From: Bufo bufo
Lineage: Eukaryota; Chordata; Amphibia; Anura; Bufonidae
NCBI RefSeq assembly: GCF_905171765.1
Contig: NC_053390.1
Coordinates: forward strand, 518,592,852-518,656,851
Length of the DNA stretch: 64,000 nt
Reading direction: 5' to 3'
Shown: positions 43,674 to 55,723 of the stretch, piece by piece
Numbering within the stretch: the first letter of the stretch is position 1
Layout of the letters: every line of letters begins with the position of its first letter
Notes under the pieces: generated by a model
Databases searched by the model: none
What the model was told of the DNA's origin: nothing
What the model saw: only the letters and a program-made list of their open reading frames with translations
Program-made: the position numbers and the translations under genes

Positions 43674-44253
43674 AGAAGAACTCCACAAAAACTTATATTC
43701 TCTTACCTATTAGTAAGGTGCCTGATATAAATTGTAATGAAGGTAATTTTCTTAGCAGTGGCTGAGCTTGTGAGTTATCCCCTCCCTTCTGGTCCTCAGC
43801 TGTGTCATGTGACCGACACCGACTCTCCAGATGATACAGAATCTTTTGTGTTAACAGGAAGTCAGTTTCTCTACTCATTTCATGGGAGCCTCATAGGATT
43901 GAATAGCGAAACGGACACCCTTTCCACGTCAGTGGGTGAAGATTTGAAGACTGGTGGAAAGGAGAACTGTCTTAGTTGCCCATAGCAACCAATCAGATTG
44001 ATCTTTCATTTTCCAAAGAGGCTCGGAAAGTAAAAGGTGGAATCTGATTGTTTGCTGGGGCAAATAAGCCAGTTTTCCTTTGCACCAGTTTTGATAAATC
44101 TCTCCTATCGTGTCAGTTGGAGAATCACTGTGTCGGTCACATGACACAGCTGAGGACCAGAAGGGAGGTGATAACTCACAACTACAGCCACTGGTAAAAA
44201 CTACAATTTACCTTTCTAATGGGCCAGAGAATAAAAAATTTTGCGGGAGTACT
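43674..44253. mobile_element. Kolobok-like foldback in the kcmf1 3' UTR
   Basis: The ends AGAAGAACTCC and (inverted) AGTACTCCC are flanked by TTAA (43670-43673, 44254-44257). The arms at 43771-43828 and 44119-44178 are near-perfect inverted copies of about 60 nt, with shared blocks GTGTCATGTGACCGACAC and TTCTGGTCCTCAGCTG. The transcript would fold here into a long double-stranded hairpin. Confidence 0.8.
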
Positions 44254-45472
44254 TTAACTTACTACCTGGAAAGTATTTGTTCCATATCTAACAAATTTTC
44301 ATTGGCTAGTATAAACCAAATATTTTGCCTTTTCGAAAAGGATATATAAAGGACAGTTAGCAAAAAATCCATCTAAATTGTTCTTAGTCTTTACCATTTC
44401 CTACAAAGACATTACAGTTAACCCACTGTTTGAAATTGCACATTTTGTGATCCAAACAATTTTGTTTTGTGTTTTTGTTTGCTTATTTTCTTTTTTTATG
44501 TGGTTGTTTATTAAAAAAAGTAAAAAACAAAAAGTTTTCAACTGTTAAACTTGTTTTATCCAAGTGTAGGCTGATTCCTTTAAATGCTGTTTAAAAACAA
44601 GTTAGCACAGATTGTTGTCTTAGTTTTAAAGAAGCCCTTCTTTCACATTCTTAATTTTTTATTTTTTTTCTGAATTCTCTTATTTATGTATTTGCTTAAT
44701 AGTTTGCAGAGACTTGTCCGCAAAAGGAGAGCTTGAGGATCCCCGCCAGATTTTTGTCAATATACTATACATAATTCCTAATGCTAATGTTAGCACTTTT
44801 TTATTTATTGTTACTTTGATTATTCTTTCGGCAGCCTTTGATTAAAAATCATGCCACCTACATGCCTATACTATTAATCCTATTTGTAAAAATATGTACA
44901 GTGTTCTTTTTGTGCATAGACTTTCATAAAGGGCCTGACATAGTGGGTAGAAGTTTTTTTGTTTTTCTTTTTGTTTTGCAATGTAAAGTTAGCATATAAA
45001 GACAATAAAAAAAAAGAAGAGTACGCACAGCTTTCTGATGAATTTACAAATATACTATCACTTGATCATGTATGTGTTTGCTCCTCTCTTCCCTTTTCCC
45101 TCACTTAAATTTGAATTGGTCAGTTTCTTGCAGCATCACATTGTGTACAAAAAGAAAATGAACAGTGGTGTATGTAAACCACAGTAACACTGAGTGTTAG
45201 TGCTCGTTCCCCCTCACTTTTGTCCCAATATCCTATATTTCTGCTCATTCTAGCACTTGAATGTTTTATCCCATCCATGAGAGGGTTATGGTGCTAAAAG
45301 GGTTAAGAGGAGATACTGCTCAGTATATTGTAGTTGTTCAGCATTTTTATATATTTTTTTTTCTTTTATATTTTGTTGAGGGTTTTTGAAAAAGAAAAAT
45401 TAATCCACCACGTCTCTCCAAGCTGTAGTCTTTTCAAACCCATTCTGCACATTACAGCTATTCATTCAGTTC

Positions 45473-45478
45473 AATAAA
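45473..45478 (+). promoter_or_regulatory. kcmf1: Polyadenylation signal AATAAA
   Basis: Canonical hexamer in the context TTCAATAAAGTATTTTCAAG, followed by a T-rich stretch (TTGAGTTTCTTTTCG) at about 45500-45520 that fits a downstream element. It is the best candidate for the distal kcmf1 poly(A) site. Confidence 0.6.
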
Positions 45479-45500
45479 GTATTTTCAAGACTGTTGACCC

Positions 45501-46925
45501 CTTGAGTTTCTTTTCGATCCTTTAATAGAATATGTAGCGGTTGCAGTTTTATTATTTTTAGCCTTCTTGACAAGTGTTTGTTCCAAAGTGTATAATGGAG
45601 GATTCATAGTACCAACTAATTGCTCTGTGGTAGTCTAATCTTCAGTTTACAGCTTGGTGCACTCTTAGTGAATTGAAACCTTCTGAGTTCACATTAATAA
45701 TTTTCATGATTGCGCATAATGGAAAATGTTGAGCTTCATCTAAACCTACAATAATATGTGTACACTTTTGCCCTAAGTGACAACCGCTGCTTTATTCACA
45801 TAAGTCCCTTACTGATGCAGTACAACTTTAGAAGGGGAAGTTATATCACAAAGATAAGTAGTGCAAATGAAGTTTACTGTGAGCAGTCTCACATGGAAAA
45901 GTTAGGGAAGCAGAAAAGACTTATGGTCTTGAGAGTTTGAAGGGTTTGAAGTAATACATTTATGGCCTATTTGGTTATTTAGCAAAATTCCCTTTTAACA
46001 AATTCATTTTCTATTTGTTTAGTTGGTATAGAATATTTTAACTTTGACATAAGTCCAAATTGAATAAATGTTCAGAGATGTGTGAACTTAAACATGTTGT
46101 TCCATCTCAACCACCCCTTTCTGTATAACCAATTAGGATAAATGGATATAAGTCGAGATGCCCTCGTCTTTGAGCCATATTGAAGAAACTCTAGATAAGT
46201 TGCTCCCATCCTGGCAAACCATGTACTTTGGTTGCCCATTAATTAAAATGGCTCCTGTGTATTGCTACATTTGCCATGGATCAGCCACTGCAAGATAGTG
46301 AGGTGGCCATACACCATTTTCCCTGGCAAACGCAGCTGAACACCAGGAGAGAGAGTGAGGACAATCAATTGATCCCCAGGGTGGCTTCAGGCAGAGACAA
46401 GTTTGTAAAGTTGGAATAAGTTAACTGATATTGTAGTTCCGGAACTTTGAATTTGTAGAATATGGTGGAATTGGTATGTGCATGACATCATTTGGGTGCG
46501 CTTAAGCAGTATGGGAAATGTATGCGTTTCAATTATTTAGACTTTTTTTTGTAAATATAATGAGAGCATGACTTTTTTTATAGAAATTTCTTATTTTTTG
46601 TCTTAATCTATACAAGAGGATTCATTCAGTCAAAGCTGTGCTCACTAGGGCAGAATTTCTTGGAAGTTAAAATTGGTCCTTTTAATTTACTCTATTTAAA
46701 GTCTATGAACACCTTTCATGCATTTTACTCCTTTTGAGTTTAAAATATTTTTTATTTTTATTCAATTGATCTTTATTAAAAATGTTCACCAGTTTTTCCG
46801 CTACAGCTTTCCCTTTCAGTGCTTTTGCAAAATGTTGCTTTTTGCTTCACAGTGAATCTCTTACGGCTCCATCTGTAGTCCTTATCTGTAATTTTCTAAC
46901 AGCCCATAAACACATGCTAAATTCT
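45501..46925. other. Intergenic DNA, no gene seen
   Basis: AT-rich sequence without conserved reading frames or recognisable element ends. Confidence 0.45.
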
Positions 46926-47165
46926 TATCAGGACAGCAGAGTGGCTTATTGGTTAGCACTGGGTCCTAAGGGAATCTGACCAAGGGCAACATCTGCATGG
47001 AGTTTGCTTGTTCTCCCCATGTTTGTCTGGGTGTCCTCCTGGTACTTCGCTTTCCTCACACACTGCAAAGACATACTGATATGGAATTTATATTGTGATC
47101 CCCACTGGGAACTGTGAGTGATCACAATGTAAAGTGCTGCAAAATAAGTTGAAGCTATAAAAAAA
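46926..47165 (+). repeat. SINE-like, tRNA-derived (V-SINE/DANA type)
   Basis: AGAGTGGCTTATTGGTTAGC resembles a tRNA A-box region. It is followed by CATGGAGTTTGCTTGTTCTC, CCCATGTTTGTCTGGGTGTC and GCAAAGACATACTGATA, the recognisable central core of this SINE class. The B box is decayed. It ends GTAAAGTGCTGCAAAATA before an A-rich tail. Family naming is from memory of the core. Confidence 0.6.
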
Positions 47166-48734
47166 ATTAATACATAAAATCAGTTTGATAAGAATTTAGC
47201 TTAAATTGGTGTTTGAGCTGCGAGGAATTCAGAGACATCAGAGCTACTCTCTGATGGAGCAGAAGATAAACCGTTGAGAATTTTCAATAAATACCATATG
47301 AAAAAATTTGACTTTTAGCTCAAAATTAGTAGAATGCAATAATAAAAAATGCTTATATAAAGGTGTAAATAATCTTTGTTATTTGCTGTCTTTAAAGGGG
47401 TTATCCAAGACTGAGGAACCCCCCTCCCTCCCCCACAATGCCCAGACCCGTGAAACTGACCTGTTTCGCGACACCTTCCTGATCGCTCCACGGTGATGTT
47501 TACATCTCCCCTGCGTGCAGATAACAACATCCATCGACAGGGGTGTGCAGCCAATAGCAGGCCGCGAAAGTTGCGTTTTTGAAAAAGAAAGTGAAATCGC
47601 CCTGAGGAAACCTATCCTGTTATTTTCCTCCTTAGTTTTCATGAGAAATGAATGCTTTTAAAGGGGCTTTCCTACAAATGGCATTTATCACCTATCTACG
47701 GGATAGATAATAAACGTCAGTTCAGTGGGCGTCTGAATGCTGAGACTCCTAGTAAACTTGAGAATGGGATCCCCAAATTCCCTAACTGAATGAAGCTGTA
47801 GTGCCCATGGTTGTTTCACCACTCCATTCACTGCTGGAAGTCCCAGCAGTTGGACCCTCAGCAACCCAATATTTAGCACCTATCCTATGGGTAGGCAATA
47901 AATGCTGTTTGTTGGACAATATCTTTATAGAGGTTGTCCAGGATAGGCCATCGTTATCAAATTGGCGAGGTCCAACACTTCCCTGACTATCAGCTGTTTA
48001 CCTGTTATTGATGGCGTATCCTTAGAACAGACGTTCAGCATCAAAATCCTGGACACCTATTTAAGGAAGAATTAATTTCAAAATTAAAGTGCCATGATAT
48101 AAGGAGAGGTATTATGGAGTCCCTAAACATGAACAATTCTGTTAATGCAACTAAACACTGATGGCTTACTGGACATTTTTAAGGCTTTGTTCAGGATGTC
48201 ACTCCATTCAGTGTTATCTTTGTTAGACTAACTTTATTACAAGTTAATGGGTTCAACCTATTTTGAAATCATACTGTAGTATTTTTAGTTGAATCCCCTG
48301 TATATTTTGTTTTTCGACAAATCTGCCACATGTAAACATATCTGAAGACCATTCTATATGCTTTAGGCCTCTAGTACTTGTCTTGTACTTGTAGTACTGT
48401 GGTTAATTATCCCCTTTGTGGGTCTGCTCTCCTCTTAAAACTTTTAGTTGCAGGTTCATAACTAAGAAATTCTAATGGCATCCTACTTTTAGTGTATGTT
48501 TACATACCCCATTTATATACTTGATCAAGATGCCGAAGACAGGGGAAAAAAGGGTTTTAAGCTGACCACTTATAAAGCTTTATGTTTAAACTACTTCCTA
48601 CTCTCTCAAAGGTGAACTTAGAAGAGCGCTAGATCATTTTCAGATGCTCTTGCTTTCCACCTTTCACCATCGAGTTACATTACAATAAAATCAAAGATGC
48701 AAAAAAAGTATGAGGATACATAAAAAATTAATAA
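47166..48734. other. Intergenic DNA with Kolobok-like left ends
   Basis: TTTAA AGGGGTTATCCAAGACTG at about 47394 and TTTTAAAGGGGCTTTCCTAC at about 47656 look like unpaired left ends of Kolobok-type MITEs. CACCTATCTACGGGATAGAT and CACCTATCCTATGGGTAGG are inverted-type blocks of the same repeat. No gene seen. Confidence 0.4.
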
Positions 48735-49220
48735 AGGGAACCTGTCATCAACTTTATGCTGTCCATACTAACGGCAGAATAAAGTAGTGACAGGTGAGTT
48801 GATTTCAGCGATCTGTCATTTACAAGCAAGTGGTTGCCGAGAACCAACATCACAATCATTGCAGACTGGGCCTTGAAAAGAGTCACAGTCACCTGAGAAG
48901 AGTCATGGTTATTCCTGAAGTCCTGCTCACCTGCCCACCTGCTGATGACTGACAGTCTTCTACCTAGTTTTCTCCCTTTCTCTCTAGGAGAGAACTGCCA
49001 ATCATCAGCAGATGGGTGGAAGAGCAGGAGATTATGAATAACCAGGACTCTTCTCATGTAGATAGGACTCTTCAAGGCCTGGGCTGCAATGATTATGATG
49101 CTGGTTCTCGGCAACCACTTACTTTTAGCTGATAAGTGACACATCGCCGAAATCAGCATTTCAGTCACTATTTTATGCTGCCCTCAGTGAGGTCAGCGAA
49201 AAGTTGATCACAGGTTCCTT
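48735..49220. mobile_element. Kolobok-like foldback, second copy
   Basis: The left end AGGGAACCTGTCATCAACTT follows ATAA (decayed TTAA); the right end AAGTTGATCACAGGTTCCTT is followed by TTAA (49221-49224). It is the inverted relative of 38656-39144. Terminal substitutions suggest it is older. Confidence 0.8.
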
Positions 49221-49225
49221 TTAAA

Positions 49226-49576
49226 GGCTCTTTCATATGAGCGAGTTTTCTGTTTTTCACACATCACCTTTATGTTCAGAATCACATCATGTTCTGTATT
49301 GTGCATTTTTCTTGCAGCCCTGACTACATAGAAGTGAATGGGGCTTGCGTGACTAACGTAAGGAATCTGGATGCAATGCTTTTTTCACTGATGGCTGCTA
49401 GGAAATGTAGATTGTTAATCAGTTTTTCTTCACATGTGAAAAACGCATGCAATCCGGATGGGGAAAAAAACGCACAAACTAAACAATGGCAGAAAAAACT
49501 GAACTTGTGTGCAAAACTGGCAGTTTTTCCCTGAACAGATCCTGACACAATCCGTACCGCTCGCGTGAAAGAGGCC
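49226..49576. mobile_element. Harbinger-like MITE, 351 bp, decayed
   Basis: GGCTCTTTCATATGAGCGAG and CGCTCGCGTGAAAGAGGCC are flanked by AAA and TAA. It abuts the preceding Kolobok element. It contains the CATAGAAGTGAATGGGGC core shared with other MITEs here. Confidence 0.7.
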
Positions 49577-52216
49577 TAACGCTATGAACACTTTTGTGGG
49601 CAAGTATTTTTTATGATTGCATTTACACATTTTAGGTTAAACGTCATTTTATTTTAAATGTGTCTTTATTAAAAACAGTCTGGATATGTAGTGAAAGTAA
49701 AAGCTGTAGTGGAAAAACTTGTGAACGTATTTATTAAAGACCAATTTAAAATATAGCTTTGAGCTCAAACTGCGTAAAATGCAGCGATAAATTGCCCCCA
49801 AAGGTGGCCGTAGCCTTTAATGTTAACATATCACCTGTGATATGCATTATGGCTATATATAACCTTTAAATTTTACACAGGTCTAACATGCTTCCCGTAG
49901 AAGGCCATGGGGCTATACTAATCCTCCAGATTTTTCTCATTCTGTATGGAGCCATGCTGAAATCAATATCCAGTAATAGTTATTCTGCATATTCTGGAGC
50001 CCTATTGAGGCACCATATGGTAACACTGTGAGCCTAGGGCTCCATCTCCTTGTAACAAATTCAAAGATCGTTTCTATGAAATCTAAAACCTCTCTGTATA
50101 AAGTCTAGCACATAACTTCATATATTACAAGGGTTCTCCTAGACTTGAAACCCCTTTTTATATGGCCATGCAGGGGTTAAAAAAAAAACTGGAGAAGTTT
50201 GATGTGCCATCTACACGTGTCACCGCTGAAAGCCAATCAATAGCGTCAGCTGTGACGTGTGCAAGCGCGGCACGTTGCTGAGACCAGTGATTGGCTGCGA
50301 GCGGTGACGTGAGTGTGGACAGCATGTCCCACTTCAAGACCAGTGGAGACCTTGCTGCTGGAAACGGAGCTCTGGTGACAGGTGAGGTTTTTTTTATTTA
50401 TTTTTTTTAAACCCCTGCACCCTGCTTGGCTATATGAAAAGGACATCCTGGTCTTGGAGACCTCCGTGTTGTCCATGCCTAATACATTGTTCCTTTGGTA
50501 GATAGGCTGAATATTTCTCCTCCATTTCTTGGCACCCATGAAGTAGAGCTGTATTGTTATTGTTTGTTTAGGCATAATGGCAAAACAGTTTTTTGGTACT
50601 TAATCCCCCATCATTTTCACCCCACTCGCTCCGGTTTCTCTTACGAGGCTGCAGTGGTGATGTAGCGGTATATAGCAGCAGCTAATCATTGACTTTAGCA
50701 GTCTCGGGCTGTAAGGTTCTTTTATTTTAACACATTTAACAGCTTTGGGGAGGTATTAATATCAGTTGACTCCTTTTAGTCTACATTTTTAACTAACAAA
50801 TAGATTATTCACAATTAGAAAAACACTTTTGCTTTTTTTTTTTTAAACCGTGCCATACTTTAAATATAGTATTGACAGCTCTCTGTAGGGTGATGGGAAG
50901 GTTTCTAGTGTCTCCACAGTCGCATGTTAGAGTTCAGTCTCTAATTTGCCTGCTGACACAACTTGGCAAGACATGGCGTGGGCTTTACTATCAGATATAC
51001 ACTAGAAAACACTTGACATGTTTCATAAGTGACTGGAAAAGTGAGCAGGGCCTCTGTGGCCTGACAAATTCACTATATTTTACTCCAGAAATTATGGCAC
51101 AGATCTAGACCTCCTCACAGCAGATGTAGACCTCTTTTTCTGGTGCCCGGGCAGACAAAACATGCCAAATTTATTGAGGCATGTCCTTAATACATTAGGT
51201 GCATCTAACTCCAAAAGGCTGGTCTTAGTGAATTTCCCTCATACTTTATGAGAAAGAGTAGAGCATAGGACTCCATTCTGCTTCACAACCTCAGAGATTA
51301 CTCAATAATTCATGAAAATGGAGCTACCCCTATCCTCCACTTAACCTTCTTCTGGGTTGATGCAAATAAATGAGGCACGAATGTCATGGTTTTTCTTTCA
51401 TCTTCATTTTGCATACATTTCGATGTCAAACCTGATTTGTACTTGCATGCTATTTCATAAACCTGTATATAGGAGTCCCATTAGAACTGGTGAGGATTTA
51501 CAAGAGCAGGACTGATTGGTATGACAGATGGGGAGACTAGGTGTCTATGCTCCGTCAACTGGAGATATGCTAATAGAGTTTTTCTTCTTTTTACCAAACT
51601 AATCCTATCAAACATCTGACCTTCGAGTTGGATTCGAGCTATTACCTTCAGTGTATTCTATGTACAGCTCCAGGAATCACACTTTCCTTCTCACATGCTC
51701 TGTATGTAATCCATTTCCCTCGATCACTTGAATGGCTTTTCTGTATATAATTCTGAACTAATATGTGTTTGTTATTCATACCCTGTATAGACTGTAAGCT
51801 CCCTGGGGCAGGGGACTCTGCCTTACATGTCTTCGGTTCTCTGTGAATATACTTGTACTTCTTCTTTAATTGTACATTACTCCCTTTACTGTATTCCTGT
51901 AAATTTTGCTATATAAATAAACTTGTACATACACACAAACACACATATATACAACATAAAATATATTTATTAAAAGTAAATGACTTTTCCCTGTGGCTTT
52001 GTCCTCAGGTGGAGTGTTAACAAGTGGTATTCATGGTTGATTTTATTAGTCCATGTATGGAGGGACAATAAACTATAGTAAATCTTGTCTACATGTGCAT
52101 TTGAATGCTATCAGTTGTTCCTTGTAAGCCGATTTTCCAGTCTGGGGAGAGACTGACCAATGTTTTTCAATTAAAATGTACCTCCAGTTATAATGATGTC
52201 CATGTTTTCCCACTAA
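49577..52216. other. Intergenic DNA, no gene seen
   Basis: A foldback at about 50160-50440 pairs GGCCATGCAGGGGTTAA with TTAAACCCCTGCACCCTG...GGCTAT. The segment GACTGTAAGCTCCCTGGGGC ... GCTATATAAATAA (51788-51921) resembles a common amphibian interspersed repeat tail. Otherwise nothing is recognisable. Confidence 0.4.
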
Positions 52217-52685
52217 GGCTACTTTCACACTGGCATTTTGGTTCCCGTTTGTGAGATCCGTTTCAGGGCTCTCACAAGCGGCCTAAAACGGATCAGTTCC
52301 ATTCTGAATGGATAAGGATCCGCTCAGAATGCATCAGTTTGGCTCCGTTGCGCCTCCATTCCGCTCTGGAGACGGACACCAAAACGCAGCTTGCAGCGTT
52401 TTGGTGTCCGCCTGGCGATGCGGAGCCAAACGGATCCGTCCTGACTTACAATGTAAGTCAATAGGGACAGATCCGTTTTCACTGACACAATATGGTGCAA
52501 TAGAAAACGGATCCGTCCCCCATTGACTTTCAATGTAAGTCAGAGCGGATCCGTTTCGACTTTTTTTTGAAAGAATAATGCAAACAGATCCGTTCTGAAC
52601 GGATACAAGCGTTTGCATTATCGGTGCGGAGCAGTCTGTGCAGATACAAGACGGATCCGCACCTAACGCAGGTGTGAAAGTAGCC
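52217..52685. mobile_element. Harbinger-like MITE, 469 bp
   Basis: GGCTACTTTCACACTGGCAT and AGGTGTGAAAGTAGCC are flanked by exact TAA (52214-52216, 52686-52688). The interior has GGATCCGT blocks and CCCATTGACTTTCAATG. It is the complete relative of the fragment at 15080. Confidence 0.9.
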
Positions 52686-52911
52686 TAAGTAGACTGCATG
52701 CTCTGCCAACCTAGTTTCCCCAAGATCATTTTTTATATTCCGGTGGGAGACGCATCATAACTGGAGGCACACTTTACAGTACAGTCCCATTTAGAAGCGG
52801 GTACATATTATTTTTTATAGTTAATGGGCGCCAAGTCACGAACAATCCGTTTTAATGGCTGCATGGTTTTGCCCCCACTGATACATGGTGATATACTTTA
52901 AAGGGGTTTTC

Positions 52912-53269
52912 TGAGATTTTGATATTGATTGCTAGTCCTCAGGATAGGTCATCATTATCTGAGGGGTGTCTGACTCTGGCACTCCTACTTATCTCCTGTT
53001 TGAAGAGCGCTTGTATATTGTATAGCAGCTGTAAAACCAAGCAAAGCCAAGGCCTCACTTGAATAGAACGGAGCTGCGCCTAGGCCCCGTGAGCGATGAA
53101 TGTGATGCCACTGACCTAGGAAGCGGCTGGAGTGCTGCAGGCTCTTCAAACAGGGAGTCGGACCTCCACAAGCAGATCTTGATGACCTATCCTAAGGATA
53201 GTTTGTAAGGCTGAAAAAAAAGACATCCATCCATCTCCAGGATAGGCCATTCATATCAAAATCTCAAAG
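52912..53269. mobile_element. Kolobok-like MITE, partial right end
   Basis: TTAA then AGGGGTTTTCTGAGATTTTG starts the element. The right side reads TATCAAAATCTCAAAG then TTAA, lacking the last bases. CTCAGGATAGGTCATCA and CCAGGATAGGCCAT are the inverted inner arms. Confidence 0.6.
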
Positions 53270-53530
53270 TTAACAGATGCATGGAAGTCTCTACTTCATC
53301 TGTCACTAATATGCTCCTTTTGGGTATGTCCACATGGGATGTATATGCTGTAGATTGGCCTACAGGAAATCCGCAGTGTACAGTACGAGCAAAGTGCATA
53401 CTATTTCAAGAAATTTCATTCACAAACTGAAAGAAAACTAATCTACAGTGTAAATTGATCTGTGGTGTGGATTTTAATCCACGTTGTATCAGTTTATGCT
53501 AGGGAAATCCACAGTGGATTTGACCCTTTA

Positions 53531-55226
53531 GGCCCCTTTCACACGGGTGCAATGCGTGAGGTGAACGCATTGCACCCGCACTGAATCCGGACCTATTCAT
53601 TTCTATGGGGCTGTGCACATGAGCGGTGATTTTCACCCATCACTTGTGCGTTGCTTGAAAATCGCAGCATGCTCTATATTGTGCATTTTTCACGCAACAC
53701 AGACCCCATAGAAGTGAATGGGGCTGCGTGAAAATCGCAAGCAAGTGCGGATGTGGTGCGATTTTCACGCACGGTTGCTAGGAGACTATCGGGATGGGGA
53801 CCCAATCATTATTATTTTCCCTTTATAACTTGGTTATAAGGGAAAATAATAGCATTCTTAATACAGAATGCATAGTACAATAGGGCTGGAGGGGTTAAAA
53901 AAAAATAAATAATTTTTGTAACTCACCTTAATTCACTTGTTCGTGCAGCCTGACTTCTCTTTTGTCTTCATCTTTGCTGTGCACAGGAAAAGGACCTGTG
54001 GTGACGTCACTGCGCTCATCACATGGTCCGTCACATGATCCATCACCATGGTGATGGGCCATGTGATGAGCGCAGTGACGTCATCAAAGGTCCTATTCCT
54101 ACTGCACAGCAAAGATGAAGACAGAAGAGATGCCGGGCTGCGTGAACAAGTGGATTAAGGTGAGTTAAAAAATTTTTATTTTTTATTTTTTTTAACCCCT
54201 CCAGCCCTATTGTACTATGCATTCTGTATTAAGAATGCTATTATTTTCCCTTACAACCATGTTAGGGCTCTTTCACACTTGCGTTGTTGTGTTCCAGCAT
54301 AGAGTTCCGTCGTCGGGGCTCTATGCCGGAAGAATCCTGATCAGGATTATCCCAATGCATTCTGAATGGAGAGAAATCAGTTCAGGATGCATCAGGATGT
54401 CTTCAGTTCAGGACCGGAACATTTTTTGGCCGGAGAAAATACTGCAGCATGCTGCGCTTTTTGCTCCGGTCAAAAATCCCGAACACTTGCCGCAAGGCCG
54501 GATCCAGAATTAATGCCCATTGAAAGGCATTAATCCGGATCCGGCCTTAAGCTAAACGTCGTTTCGGCGCATTACCGGAGCCGACGTTTAGCTTTTTCTG
54601 AATGGTTACCATGGCTGCCACGACGCTAAAGTCCTGTTTGCCATGGTAAAGTGTAGTGGGGAGCGGGGGAGCAGTATACTTACCGTCTGTGCGGCTCCCG
54701 GGGCGCTTCAGAGTGACGTCAGGGCGCCCCACGCGCATGGATCACGTCATCCATGCGCATGGGGCGCTCTGACGTCATTCTGGAGCGCCCCGGGAGCCGC
54801 ACGGACGGTAAGTATACTGCTCCCCCGCTCCCCACTACTACTATGGCAGCCAGGACTTTAATAGCGTCCTGGCTGCCATAGTAACACTGAACGCATTTTG
54901 AAGACGGATCCGTCTTCAAATGCTTTCAGTTCACTTGCGGTATTACGGATCCGGCGGGCACCTCCGGCAAATGGAGTGCACGACGGATCCGGACAACGCA
55001 AGTGTGAAAGAGGCCTTATAAGGAAAAATAATAAAATCTACACAACACCTAACCCAAACCCGAACTTCTGTGAAGAAGTCTGGGTTCGGGTCTGGGTACC
55101 AAACATGCCGATTTTTCTCACGTGCGTGCAAAACGCATTACAATGTTCTGCAATCGCGCGGAAAAATCGTGCATGTTCCCGCAACGCACCCGCATCTTTT
55201 CCCGCAATGCCCGTGTGAAACCAGCC
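53531..55226. mobile_element. Harbinger-like foldback split by another MITE
   Basis: The left end GGCCCCTTTCACACGGGTGC follows TTA (53528-53530); the right end CCCGTGTGAAACCAGCC precedes TTA (55227-55229). Its two parts, 53531-54264 and 55016-55226, are separated by the 751-bp MITE 54265-55015. The arms repeat GTGATTTTCACCCATCACTT and GCGTGAAAATCGCAAGC. The centre is a TGACGTCA-containing palindrome (about 53980-54090). Confidence 0.85.
54265..55015. mobile_element. Nested Harbinger-like MITE, 751 bp
   Basis: GGGCTCTTTCACACTTGCG and CGCAAGTGTGAAAGAGGCC are flanked by TTA (54262-54264, 55016-55018). Removing it restores the host element's ACCATGTTATAAGGGAAAAT sequence. The interior matches window positions 1-473, including the TGGATCACGTCATCCATGCG palindrome. 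Confidence 0.9.
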
Positions 55227-55309
55227 TTATAGTGCAAAGGGTGAGATCCTCTGTGGATAATCTGCCACATGTGGCCGTACAGTTTCTGTATTTTGGGACT
55301 AATCATTAA

Positions 55310-55719
55310 AGGGGTTCTGCAGTTTGTTTAAACCTCTGGATAGATCATCAGCCTGTGATCGGCAGGGGTCCGACACCCGGGACCCCCGCCAATCAGCTGT
55401 TTGAGAAGACAACGGAGCTCCAGGAGCGCCATGGCCTTCTTACGGTTTACCGCATGCCCAGTGACATCACGACTAGTATCAATGGCCTGGGAGCAGCTAA
55501 GCTCCGTTCACTTGAATGGAACTTAGCCCTGCCCAGGCCAGTTAATACAAGTCGTGACGTCGCTGGGCCAGCGGTAAACAGTGAGAAGGCTGCGGCGCTG
55601 CTGGAGCACCGCTGCCTTCTCAAACAGCTGATTGGCGTGGGTGTCGGACCCCCGCCGATCAGATGCGGATGATCTATCCAGAGGATAGATCATCAGTTTA
55701 AACAAACTGCAGAACCCCT
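55310..55719. mobile_element. Kolobok-like foldback, 410 bp
   Basis: AGGGGTTCTGCAGTTTGTTT and the inverted copy are flanked by TTAA (55306-55309 and 55720-55723). The arms include GATAGATCATCAG and CGGACCCCCGCCGATCA-type blocks. The right TTAA is also the left TTAA of the next element. Confidence 0.88.
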
Positions 55720-55723
55720 TTAA

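Larger units (their letters stand above)
42901..45500 (+). other. kcmf1: kcmf1 3' UTR (inferred extent)
   Basis: Long AT-rich 3' UTR after the stop codon, with a likely end about 20 nt past AATAAA at 45473-45478. Earlier AATAAA-like sites lie at 43291 and 45004 and could give shorter forms. It contains the foldback element 43674-44253. The extent is inferred from the signals, not from transcripts. Confidence 0.6.

Noticed and set aside
46926..47165. Possible tRNA gene
   Set aside because: Only a decayed A-box-like start; the rest is the SINE core, and a cloverleaf cannot be formed.
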